Source of the DNA: Rheinheimera soli
Lineage (GTDB): Bacteria; Pseudomonadota; Gammaproteobacteria; Enterobacterales; Alteromonadaceae
DNA: 64,000 nucleotides
Assembly (NCBI RefSeq): GCF_021290985.1
Contig: NZ_JAJOYU010000017.1
Coordinates: 1-64,000, forward strand
Direction: 5' to 3'
Shown: positions 1-6,909 of the stretch, piece after piece
Layout: every line of letters starts with the position of its first letter
Position numbering within the stretch: position 1 is the stretch's first letter
The notes under the pieces: generated by a model
The model's database searches: none
Seen by the model: the letters and a program-made list of their open reading frames with translations, nothing else
What the model was told of the DNA's origin: nothing
Made by a program: the position numbers and the translations under genes

Positions 1-57
1 GTAAATGGCTTGAAAGTGGCATCATGCATCTAAAATCGGGAATTCTTGTGCTAGGCT

Positions 58-63
58 TATAAT
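58..63 (+). promoter_or_regulatory. Possible -10 box upstream of the first small membrane gene
   Basis: TATAAT lies about 30 bases before the start codon of the 113-aa gene. No good -35 hexamer is visible at normal spacing, so this is a weak promoter call based on the -10 alone. Confidence 0.3.
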
Positions 64-93
64 TTCTTAGGCACATAGATCACGGAGTAGATC

Positions 94-435
94 ATGGAAG
101 CAATTATTGTATTCCCACTTTTACTTGCGGCACTTGGCATCATCTTTGGTATCTGCTTAAGGTTATCAATTGCAATAGGACAGCTGAAAGCCTATCAATA
201 CCTTAAACCACTGACAAAATTTGGTCGCTATACCTGTTACATACTTGCATCTGCTATCTGTACAGCTTTCTATCTCAACGCGCCATTGATTTTTGTTAAG
301 TCCAACAGTTTTGTACTTCCCGACAGCTATCTTGGTTTGTCGCTGGAGATTAGTATCTGTCTGTGCTTGTGCGTGTCCTCATTTCTCGGACTTAAAGTTG
401 CAGACAAAATACTCACCGCACAAGACTACGTTTAG
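94..435 (+). CDS. Small membrane protein of unknown function
   Basis: This 113-residue protein is mostly hydrophobic, with about three predicted membrane segments (near residues 3-25, 45-65 and 82-105), so it probably sits in the inner membrane. The start is supported by GGAG six bases before the ATG. I recognise no family or catalytic motif. It precedes the H-NS-like gene on the same strand, about 100 bases away. Function is unknown. Confidence 0.6.
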   Translation: MEAIIVFPLLLAALGIIFGICLRLSIAIGQLKAYQYLKPLTKFGRYTCYILASAICTAFYLNAPLIFVKSNSFVLPDSYLGLSLEISICLCLCVSSFLGLKVADKILTAQDYV

Positions 436-536
436 CCCATCCTTTTTTAAAAATAGAACAAATTAAGCACAATATTTTTTAATGGTGATATCCTTGCGCT
501 CATGTATTTGATCCCTTCTAACCTAAGAGGCAACTG

Positions 537-1070
537 ATGAGCATTTTATTAGACAAACGCGAACTGAAAAAAGCAGCTAAAGAACTTTCAGTAACAAAGA
601 TCAACGAAGTGATTAGCATTTTGAATGAAGTTCTGACAGATAGACAACGCGAAATTGAAACAATTGAGAAACTAAAGACGTTTGCTAAAGAACAAGGTTT
701 TACTTTAGAACAGTTAGGTTACAAACTGTCGAATGACGCAATCATTTCTACTGAAACAGTTGAAACTGAGTCCAAACCTTCTGGTCGTCCGACGAAACCT
801 AAATTCAAAACAATTAATGTAGAAAGTCAGTTTTTCTATGTTGAGGATGGCAAGTTATCTCTGCTTAAAACTCACACTATGAAGAAAGGTTTAATAGATC
901 GCGGTATTGATGTATTCCCGTTTTCAAAAGTGGATAAGAAATTCTCAGCCCAGGTACAGCCGTTACTCGATTCAGCTACTGCACAGGCTACTGAAAGCTT
1001 TAATGCTAAAGTTGATGTTTGGAATGAGTGGGCTAAAGTTCACGGTGAAGAAATTCTTTCCAAGAAGTAA
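537..1070 (+). CDS. H-NS-like nucleoid-associated protein (putative)
   Basis: The 177-aa product has a charged helical N-terminal half (residues 5-70) that could oligomerise. It ends in KEQGFTLEQLG, which resembles the linker of H-NS-family proteins. A GRPTKPKF segment near residues 83-90 is reminiscent of an AT-hook-like or H-NS-type DNA contact. The C-terminal half is unlike classical H-NS. AAGAGG precedes the ATG. It borders a cluster of AT-rich acquired genes, where a xenogeneic silencer would fit. The family assignment is inference from motif style; another DNA-binding fold is possible. Confidence 0.5.
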   Translation: MSILLDKRELKKAAKELSVTKINEVISILNEVLTDRQREIETIEKLKTFAKEQGFTLEQLGYKLSNDAIISTETVETESKPSGRPTKPKFKTINVESQFFYVEDGKLSLLKTHTMKKGLIDRGIDVFPFSKVDKKFSAQVQPLLDSATAQATESFNAKVDVWNEWAKVHGEEILSKK

Positions 1071-1092
1071 ATATAGGTATTGTATTAGTGCT

Positions 1093-1137
1093 AATTGCTC
1101 ATATCTGATCCGATCTGATGGTCAGTTATGAGCAATT
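1093..1137 (+). terminator. Long inverted repeat after the H-NS-like gene
   Basis: Eleven-base perfect arms (1093-1103 and 1127-1137, AATTGCTCATA and its complement) enclose a 23-base loop that can pair further through CTGA/TCAG. It begins 22 bases after the stop codon. No U-tract follows, so it may be a Rho-dependent end, an mRNA stabiliser or the edge of the cassette array rather than a classical terminator. Confidence 0.4.
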
Positions 1138-1143
1138 GTAGGA

Positions 1144-1226
1144 ACTTAACGCCTCAAAATACTTGGGCCACACACTCACTAAGCACTTGTTTGCCAGCTG
1201 TTTAGTGTCCATTTGAGTTGTTAGGC
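1144..1226 (-). repeat. attC-like recombination site of the lipoprotein cassette
   Basis: On the minus strand the site starts with R'' box GCCTAAC and ends with R' box GTTAAGT (GTTRRRY), 83 bp overall. The flanks pair imperfectly: TAACAACTCAAA against TTTGAGGCGTTA. The stop codon of the lipoprotein gene lies inside the R'' box, as is usual for integron cassettes. This is the best attC match in the window. Confidence 0.72.
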
Positions 1227-1616
1227 ACGACTGCAAGCACCCATTATACTTAACCAATTAGGGATAAACGTCTTGCTCATTTGCCCCAATCCATAGGCGT
1301 TTACCTTCGATTGTTCATCGCTTACTTTCAAAACTTCAACAAATATAAAGTAGCCATCAGTTGTTTTTACAGTTATTTCTGCGATCCCTAAGTCTGAATA
1401 TATATTTAGATAAGTAGCATTTGAAAAATCAATACTCGGCTTTTCTGCTTTTTCATCCCAACATTTTGCAATAGCTTGATAATTAGAATTGAAAACCAAA
1501 TTCTCTTCCTTTACTTCTGAAGCATAACGTAAGGCATCTTTAGAATTTCTAGGAACAATTCCATTTAAGCTACAACCACTAAGAAAAATTGAAAATAAAA
1601 TAAGCATTTTTAACAT
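1221..1616 (-). CDS. Hypothetical lipoprotein, integron-cassette gene
   Basis: The 131-aa product has a short hydrophobic signal sequence and a lipobox (LSGC, cysteine at about residue 15), so it should be lipidated and anchored in the envelope. No family is recognised in the rest. AGGAG about ten bases before the ATG supports the start. The gene begins about 35 bases after one attC-like site and its stop codon is embedded in the next, so gene plus site form a compact cassette. Confidence 0.65.
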   Translation of the reverse strand: MLKMLILFSIFLSGCSLNGIVPRNSKDALRYASEVKEENLVFNSNYQAIAKCWDEKAEKPSIDFSNATYLNIYSDLGIAEITVKTTDGYFIFVEVLKVSDEQSKVNAYGLGQMSKTFIPNWLSIMGACSRA

Positions 1617-1651
1617 TTTATACCCGACTCCTAATTGAAGGCAAAACTAAT

Positions 1652-1821
1652 GTCTAACCATCTGTTTTAAGCGGCGCGTAAACCGAGTTGCGGACATTAA
1701 CGCTGCATGTCGGTGTGAGCACCGCGACCATGAAACCTAACTATACCATCGTAAACACAAAACCCTATGATGGAATGAAAAATGCCAAGCTGTGGGAATC
1801 GCTCCTAAATGCTCTGTTAGC
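1652..1821 (-). repeat. attC-like site after the PIN gene
   Basis: Minus-strand boxes are AGCTAAC, containing the stop codon of the PIN gene, and GTTAGAC, a perfect GTTRRRY. The outer 20 bases of each side can pair imperfectly. At 170 bp it is longer than typical sites, so the inner part may be an insertion or the call partly wrong. Confidence 0.45.
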
Positions 1822-2911
1822 TTTGATCCCAAATTCTGTCCACTGTTAAATTAGAGCACTCTTCAGTAGTGGCATTGTATTCAAAAGCTGCTGTTATGCC
1901 TAAACTACGGATTATAAATGATAAATTCACATAATCACCGTCGATAGCAAGATTATATAAGGTCTTAATAGCTTCAATTTCATCTACATGCTGTTTGAAC
2001 TCAACAAGTTCTATTGTTACAACAAGATCTACATGGCGCATTTCATAGTTACAAGTTATATATACGCTTGGTGATGTTAGTTCACTTACGTAATCTACCT
2101 CAGGGTCCTCGAGACCTTCAAATATTGATGATTTAATATCAATTATTTCTGTCAGCTTGTCAGAGAAAACTCTAGTCATCAACAATTCACTAAGTGCAGA
2201 GTTATTCATAGCGTTTAAATAACTTTCTGTTTCTTGTATTAAGAAGTCTTCCTGATCATCAAGTATTTCTTGTCGATCAACAGCATTAGAAATTTGATCG
2301 ACGTTATCTTTGACAAAGTCGAAAACATTTAGATAGGGCTTTATTTCCGTATTAATGCCTAGCATGCTAATGTCGTTAAGCAAATCTCTATTAAAGACTA
2401 ACTCAGAGCCTTTCTTTTCAAAAAAATCATTTTTATTGGCTGTGATAAATGCAACTGGGCTGGTAATTCGGTTATCTTGCAAGTATTTCAAGAAGGACAG
2501 CCATATCAATGTGTCCCTATACCCTTTTTCACCATCGGTGAACGGTTTGACAACATTCAAAGCTCTGCTTACAACGTCTGCATGAGACACGTCTTCATAT
2601 GAAATACCTTCTATAGAATGAACTTTTGTTGATAAGATTTGTTGTATATCGTAATCAGATATCTTCACATCATCGATAGAAACTCCAATATCAGCTCGGT
2701 TAACCTTCTTTAAACGATTAAAAAGGCGATTTATTTCGACTTTTGACTCCCCAACTTCTTTATTTCTAAGATTATTTACTTCCTGTACAACCAAATTAGA
2801 TAGCAACAAATCTAACTGTTCGTTGTTTAAATAGTGAAATAGTAGTTTAAAATGTGCATTCCCAACAAACCAATTATTATAAAATGCATTTGTATCGATA
2901 AAAACTTTCAT
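1817..2911 (-). CDS. PIN-domain protein, putative RNase
   Basis: The 364-aa protein begins MKVFIDTNAFYNNW, a typical first strand of the PIN fold with a metal-binding aspartate. Further acidic positions follow: VQEVNNL near residue 42, GYRDTLIW near 135 and ITANKNDFF near 157. This set is expected for a Mg-dependent RNase. The C-terminal 200 residues match nothing I recognise. I chose the ATG at 2911, with AGAGAG upstream, over an in-frame GTG at 3082, because the extra residues overlap the preceding attC-like site. No antitoxin gene is adjacent. A free-standing defence or toxin RNase is the likeliest role. Confidence 0.65.
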   Translation of the reverse strand: MKVFIDTNAFYNNWFVGNAHFKLLFHYLNNEQLDLLLSNLVVQEVNNLRNKEVGESKVEINRLFNRLKKVNRADIGVSIDDVKISDYDIQQILSTKVHSIEGISYEDVSHADVVSRALNVVKPFTDGEKGYRDTLIWLSFLKYLQDNRITSPVAFITANKNDFFEKKGSELVFNRDLLNDISMLGINTEIKPYLNVFDFVKDNVDQISNAVDRQEILDDQEDFLIQETESYLNAMNNSALSELLMTRVFSDKLTEIIDIKSSIFEGLEDPEVDYVSELTSPSVYITCNYEMRHVDLVVTIELVEFKQHVDEIEAIKTLYNLAIDGDYVNLSFIIRSLGITAAFEYNATTEECSNLTVDRIWDQS

Positions 2912-2948
2912 ACTTATCTCTCTGAAACCTGATGCGGAACTAAAAAAA

Positions 2949-3063
2949 CTAACAGACGTTATTGAACCAGATACGACTTTTAAAACTAAATTCTTCGGAA
3001 TCACGAAATCCTGAGCTATTCCTGGCATAAGGGGATCGAATCCTGTGCAATCGACTGTTATGC
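2949..3063 (-). repeat. attC-like site after the frameshifted small gene
   Basis: The R''-like box GCATAAC (3057-3063) contains a stop codon, and GTTAG lies at 2949-2953. The complement of the left flank (CAATCGACTGTTA) resembles the right flank (CAATAACGTCTGTTA), as in the imperfect stems of attC. The PIN gene starts 38 bases downstream. Confidence 0.45.
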
Positions 3064-3290
3064 GTTTGTTACGAACACCCACTCAGTCTTTAACACCATC
3101 CAGCCTTGATTTAGCAACTGCTCATAAGCTGAAAATAAATCATTATCTGCCTCTTTGCGTTTTGAGAGATCCATTACTGTCTCATTGGACAGAGCATGAC
3201 TAGTTTTGCTGCCCTAGCAGAAATTAGGGGCAAAAAAAGTACCGCAATGATTGCGACACGCAGTGAACGTAAAGAAATCCAATCCTTCAT
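3058..3290 (-). pseudogene. Frameshifted small secreted-protein gene
   Basis: From the ATG at 3290 one frame encodes a clear signal peptide (VAIIAVLFLPLISARAA) and then runs into a stop. The next frame continues as a charged 50-residue tail ending in WVFVTNA, whose stop codon is in the attC-like R'' box. The switch falls at an AAAA run near 3204, so a one-base change restores about 77 residues. It may be a decayed cassette, a sequencing error or a programmed shift. No family is recognised. Confidence 0.45.
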
Positions 3291-3308
3291 TTCTAAAATT
3301 TCTTATAT

Positions 3309-3379
3309 GCATAACGCCGCATTTTGCGGAGATTTGGAGCGTAAACGAGCAAATTTTCTGTAGCAGCGCTTTATTATGT
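3309..3379 (-). repeat. attC-like site after the double-nuclease gene
   Basis: The minus strand reads ACATAAT-AAAGCGCTGC at one end and TGCGGCGTTATGC at the other, 71 bp. The R'' triplet is AAT instead of AAC, so it may be a degenerate site. It starts 3 bases after the stop codon of the nuclease gene and is followed by the next small gene. Confidence 0.4.
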
Positions 3380-3381
3380 AT

Positions 3382-4440
3382 TTAGCGCGGAAGCTCCATG
3401 AGGAACTTATCTACTTTTTCAAACAACAGCTCATTTGGATCATCACCAGAAATTTTACTATTTATTAAGTCTATCAGCATATTCTCATCAACATTCAGGA
3501 TCAGTTTTCCATGTTCACGCATTGCCCCCTGACAAGCAATTACAGCATTTTCTGACGGCCCCTTTCTAGAAATAAGAAAACAAACTTTACGTTTAGCCTT
3601 TTCATAAAGATATTTTTCTGTGGAGTACACCTGGGATTGTCCAATCTCATCTTTGTAGTTCTTAAATTCAAATAGAACATACCTAGAATCTAGATTTAGA
3701 GAAATAAACTTCCAAACAGTAGAATTGTCTATGACTCGGCAAATTAAGTCATAACGGTGCAGATCATCTGTAGTCCTTTTTTGTTGATGCCAGCCGGTTA
3801 GGTCGCCATCAAAAAGATACTTTAAAATATCGCTCACAGTATCTTCGAATTTATAGCAACCATCTTTGCCAAGAGGAATACCTCGAAGAGCGTCAATAAA
3901 ATTAATTCCGACTTTTTCGTTTTCTTGTGTCGAGCTTGTATCTGATGGTTTTTTGATTCTTATAGGCTTAATTATACTTGTAATATTACCATCGAGGTTC
4001 CGCTCTGAAAGATCAATTTCGCACAAGTTGACAAGCTTACCCAAAAGCTCTAAGTCTATACTTGCTAGAGACAGTAAGTCATCTAAGTTTAGAAGTTGTA
4101 TTTGATATTGATCTTCAACTCGCTCTTTAATTTTTGGCATTATATCTGCCGCAACAATAAGTACAGCTTTATTAATACGCGCAGCGCTAGCGCTTTCAAC
4201 AAGCCTCTCCGAAGATATTCTTAGAGCAGAAGTTGGATATATGGGGTTTCGTGTATATTTAATTTCAAATGCGATGCGCTCATTTCTTGTTGGCTCCGTA
4301 GCAATGATGTCGATTCCAGTATCAGGAAATGAACCTACCGATTCCACTTGCCAACCATTAGCAACTAAAATCTCTCTACAAAGGATTTCTAGCGAAAACC
4401 CTAGCATTGAACTTACAGCAGCTCCTATTCTTATGCTCAA
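3382..4440 (-). CDS. Mrr-like protein with two PD-(D/E)XK nuclease cores
   Basis: The 352-aa protein carries two restriction-endonuclease-like cores. The N-terminal one resembles Mrr: GID at residue 44 and AFEIKY with E59/K61. A second core near residues 225-265 shows HRYDLIC (D231) and LFEFKNYK (E258/K260). A linker of about 100 residues separates them. It probably cleaves or recognises modified or foreign DNA. The start is TTG with AAGGATC upstream; no ATG gives the full Mrr fold. It sits behind a shared promoter/leader element and ahead of an attC-like site, so it looks like a self-contained cassette. Which core is catalytic cannot be told. Confidence 0.7.
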   Translation of the reverse strand: MSIRIGAAVSSMLGFSLEILCREILVANGWQVESVGSFPDTGIDIIATEPTRNERIAFEIKYTRNPIYPTSALRISSERLVESASAARINKAVLIVAADIMPKIKERVEDQYQIQLLNLDDLLSLASIDLELLGKLVNLCEIDLSERNLDGNITSIIKPIRIKKPSDTSSTQENEKVGINFIDALRGIPLGKDGCYKFEDTVSDILKYLFDGDLTGWHQQKRTTDDLHRYDLICRVIDNSTVWKFISLNLDSRYVLFEFKNYKDEIGQSQVYSTEKYLYEKAKRKVCFLISRKGPSENAVIACQGAMREHGKLILNVDENMLIDLINSKISGDDPNELLFEKVDKFLMELPR

Positions 4441-4497
4441 TGCAGATCCTTTTTAATTAGACTATCTCTTTTGATTGTATGTAACTCGGACACATAA

Positions 4498-4600
4498 AAA
4501 TCCGTTTTCAAAGGCAGCCTGCCTGCAAGTCGAACATTCTTGCGCCTTCTTTCCTGAATTTAACTCGTTTAAACTAACGCTAATGTGCCTCTATTTCAAT
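4498..4600 (-). promoter_or_regulatory. Shared promoter/leader element, copy A
   Basis: Reading toward the nuclease gene, -35 TTGAAA (4594-4599), a 17-base spacer and -10 TAGTTT (4571-4576) form a good sigma-70 promoter. A long leader follows. The element matches copies B and C through promoter, spacer and leader. The leader holds an SD-like AGAAGG and a nine-codon ORF (4508-4537, beginning Met-Phe-Asp). It ends about 60 bases before the TTG start codon. Confidence 0.7.
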
Positions 4601-4787
4601 ATTTTTATCTTTTATCGGTAAATTTATATCAGACAAGATCTATACAGTCGATACGCCAGTAGTTCTGTATATTCGTCCACATATACAACCAATGTCAGCA
4701 TCTGGTACAAAATGGTAACAATTCGTATTGACAGAATTGAACTTCACTCCATACTAATATCTTCAGTAAGGATAGGAATAATACGTG

Positions 4788-4973
4788 TCAAATTCCCGTC
4801 TGATTCTCAGCATCGCTTAGAGTTTGATCTACGTGCTTGCTCAGAACAATTGCTGCCGTGTCATCTAACTTTTCGCAAAGCAAAATATCGCTGACAGCAA
4901 AGTTAAGTTCTCGACAACGATCGTCAGAAAGAGCTATTTCATTGTTACTGTTGAGTTCAACTTGATATTTCAT
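4788..4973 (-). CDS. Small AbrB/antitoxin-like protein (putative)
   Basis: This 61-residue acidic protein begins MKYQVELNSNNEIALSD, which resembles the swapped-hairpin AbrB/MazE N-terminus. AAGGAG lies five bases before the ATG at 4973; an in-frame GTG six bases upstream is less well placed. No convincing toxin gene is beside it: the sequence downstream holds only ORFs of about 35 codons. It may be an orphan antitoxin left after loss of its partner. The assignment is tentative. Confidence 0.45.
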   Translation of the reverse strand: MKYQVELNSNNEIALSDDRCRELNFAVSDILLCEKLDDTAAIVLSKHVDQTLSDAENQTGI

Positions 4974-5161
4974 GATCACTCCTTAAACGTAGACTACTTA
5001 AATAAGTAATACTTAACTAGACCACAACATTCATTCGCCGCTCTATTTTCAACAAATTACATTAAATACAATAGGTTACAATTACAATAAACCATATAAC
5101 AAACTTTTGTGTAAGACCATTTTTCACCTGAACAGCTGTGCAAAAGCAAATCGATATTTGT

Positions 5162-5202
5162 TTCAAACATGTGCATAATCGTAGACTTCGCACATGTTTG
5201 AA
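5162..5202. repeat. Perfect 13-bp inverted repeat with conserved loop
   Basis: The arms TTCAAACATGTGC and its exact complement enclose the 15-base loop ATAATCGTAGACTTC. The core GCATAATCGYAGACTTCG recurs at 29,502-29,519, where the long arms are missing. There is no U-tract, so this is not a simple terminator. Confidence 0.6.
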
Positions 5203-5814
5203 GCTGCTATTGGAGCAAATAATGCACTTCGATCTGAGCCACATGCTGCTAACTCAAGCTACATCAGACATTAAGAACATAGAATTGACGTACAAGGATT
5301 GCTGTCGAGGCTTTCTCTGGTTCGTGTGACTATGTGAACTTGATTCCAACATAACTTCAATCAACATACTTCCAGCTATCAAGTCAAAAGCGATAATGCA
5401 GAAACCGAAATCCAGGCTCAAAATTTCGAACTATTAAGACAAGTGTTCAGCCCAGGTCAGATCAACCACTTCAAATCTGCAAGAAACAATCATTTAAATT
5501 AAGCCTGCTCTTGGCACTGAACTGATCAGCGATTTGAGCGATAAGCAGCTATTTCAATTAGCCATTTGACTAGTGCATATTTACAGATTTTCTGTATAGT
5601 CAAAAATATGAACCATGGGGTCGTTTTTATCTTAATACGAAAATAAAACTCTCAAGTAAAGTGTTTTAATAGTAATTACTTAGGATGCGTGGTAAAGATA
5701 AAAGAAGTATGAAAACGAAATATTTTAGGTTAGAGGTCAAGCGAAAGCGATCACCGCTCGGTAATAAAGACTGTTGTACCCTTGCTACTCGCGAGTGGTG
5801 ACCAATCTCTATAG

Positions 5815-5855
5815 TTTGATATTTGATATTTGATATTTGATATTTGATATTTGAT
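5815..5855 (+). repeat. Heptanucleotide tandem repeat (ATTTGAT), nearly six units
   Basis: Five perfect ATTTGAT units (5821-5855) follow a partial one (5815-5820). The array ends one base before the AAGGA ribosome-binding site of the HEPN gene, so changes in copy number would alter promoter or leader spacing but not the reading frame. Confidence 0.85.
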
Positions 5856-5866
5856 AAGGAAATTTT

Positions 5867-6688
5867 ATGTCATTAATGAGAATGAATCATGTGCAAAATG
5901 AATTAAAAAAGCTCGCAGGTGTGATTAATAAATTAATCGAAAATTATGATTTAAACTTCAGAGAGTATGATCAAACATACAGTAGTGTTGAAAGTTCTTT
6001 TAAGGATAGAAAAATTTTAGCGGAAAAAAACAAAGATTTTGATCTTCTGCATGAAATACATATAGAAGAGAATAATTATACCGCCACTCAGAAAAATCTA
6101 AACTCTCTTGCCCAGTTTCAAAACGAGCTTATGCTTGTAAAACATGTAGCACTAATAGAAAATATGATAGTAAGTTTGTTTTGGTGCCTAACTAGAATGT
6201 TTCAACATTCAGAATATGAAAAAAAATACTTTTCTGAGGGTATCAATTTCTCCGATAGTCTTGAAGCTGCAAGTAAGATCTGTGAAATGACAAATAGAGT
6301 GATAAATTTAAAAAAACATAAGTTCTGGTACTTTCATGAAACGATGAAATCAATCCGAAATGTTATTGCTCATGGTGACCCTCTCTTTGTGATGAGCTAT
6401 AGAAGAGTGAACAAATTCAATGAAAAAATAGACCTTATTCAATTTAATTCTGAAAAGAATGAATGTGTATACACGAATAGAATGCATCCAAGTAAGATTC
6501 ACCCTACCTTCGACAGTAAGTCGAATTGGTATTGTAACTTGAAAAATGATTTAAATGGACTAGTTAAATTAAACGAAATTTGCCTTGAGTTTGTAGAAGA
6601 AGTGAAGGCTTCATATATGAAATATGGCGAAAGCAATGGAATTTCTATTCATAACCTTTATGGATGCCTTCCTATTCATCAAAAATAA
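5867..6688 (+). CDS. HEPN-like protein, putative RNase
   Basis: The 273-aa, largely helical protein contains RNVIAH (R164 to H169), an RX4H motif in the place typical of HEPN-fold RNases. Two helical stretches precede it. No transmembrane segment is present. AAGGA lies seven bases before the ATG. It is the only plus-strand gene in an otherwise minus-strand cassette region and is read toward the ABC ATPase gene. HEPN proteins often act as toxins or effectors in phage defence; that role is inferred from motif and location. No antitoxin is evident. Confidence 0.55.
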   Translation: MSLMRMNHVQNELKKLAGVINKLIENYDLNFREYDQTYSSVESSFKDRKILAEKNKDFDLLHEIHIEENNYTATQKNLNSLAQFQNELMLVKHVALIENMIVSLFWCLTRMFQHSEYEKKYFSEGINFSDSLEAASKICEMTNRVINLKKHKFWYFHETMKSIRNVIAHGDPLFVMSYRRVNKFNEKIDLIQFNSEKNECVYTNRMHPSKIHPTFDSKSNWYCNLKNDLNGLVKLNEICLEFVEEVKASYMKYGESNGISIHNLYGCLPIHQK

Positions 6689-6776
6689 ATATGGAGGAAA
6701 GTTTCACATGCTTCCAGTATATGATGTGGACTTTACAGAAAGCCTGCTGTGGGCGCAAAATTGCGATTTCACCATG

Positions 6777-6802
6777 CACGTTAAAAGTGATTAACGTGCA
6801 TC
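6777..6802. repeat. Perfect 10-bp inverted repeat between convergent genes
   Basis: TGCACGTTAA and its exact complement surround a six-base loop in the gap between the HEPN gene and the ABC ATPase gene. The outer GGTGA/TCACC bases extend the symmetry. It overlaps the proposed R' end of the neighbouring attC-like site and has no U-tract. Confidence 0.6.
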
Positions 6803-6909
6803 AAAAATTCACCAAGAGCGAGAAGTAGGCATGTGACACTTGCCCACCCTTAAATCTAAATCAGCAGTGCAGCGAGTGATTTCTCCGAGTGCTGCAACTT
6901 GTTGTTATA
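6789..6909 (-). repeat. Weak attC-like site after the ABC ATPase gene
   Basis: The ATPase stop codon lies in GTATAAC (6903-6909), the same arrangement as the other cassettes. The best partner is GTTAATC at 6789-6795. Pairing between the flanks is poor, so this is the least secure site in the array. Confidence 0.3.

Larger units (their letters stand above)
4974..5866. other. Long non-coding stretch with hairpins and a tandem repeat
   Basis: No credible gene was seen in this AT-rich 890-base stretch. It holds a perfect 13-bp inverted repeat (5162-5202), an imperfect hairpin around 5746-5803 (GATCACCGCTCG against CGAGTGGTGACC) and a heptanucleotide tandem repeat just before the HEPN gene. Two ORFs of 60-63 codons overlapping the inverted repeat look spurious. 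Confidence 0.5.

Noticed and set aside
3016-3050. tRNA-like T-arm (GGGATCGAATCC)
   Set aside because: The stem does not pair properly and no acceptor, D or anticodon arm can be found; it falls inside the proposed attC-like site.
5062-5329. Two 60-codon ORFs over the 13-bp inverted repeat
   Set aside because: They mirror each other because of the palindrome and have no SD.
5815-5855. CRISPR-like repeat
   Set aside because: The units are contiguous 7-mers without spacers, and no cas genes are present.
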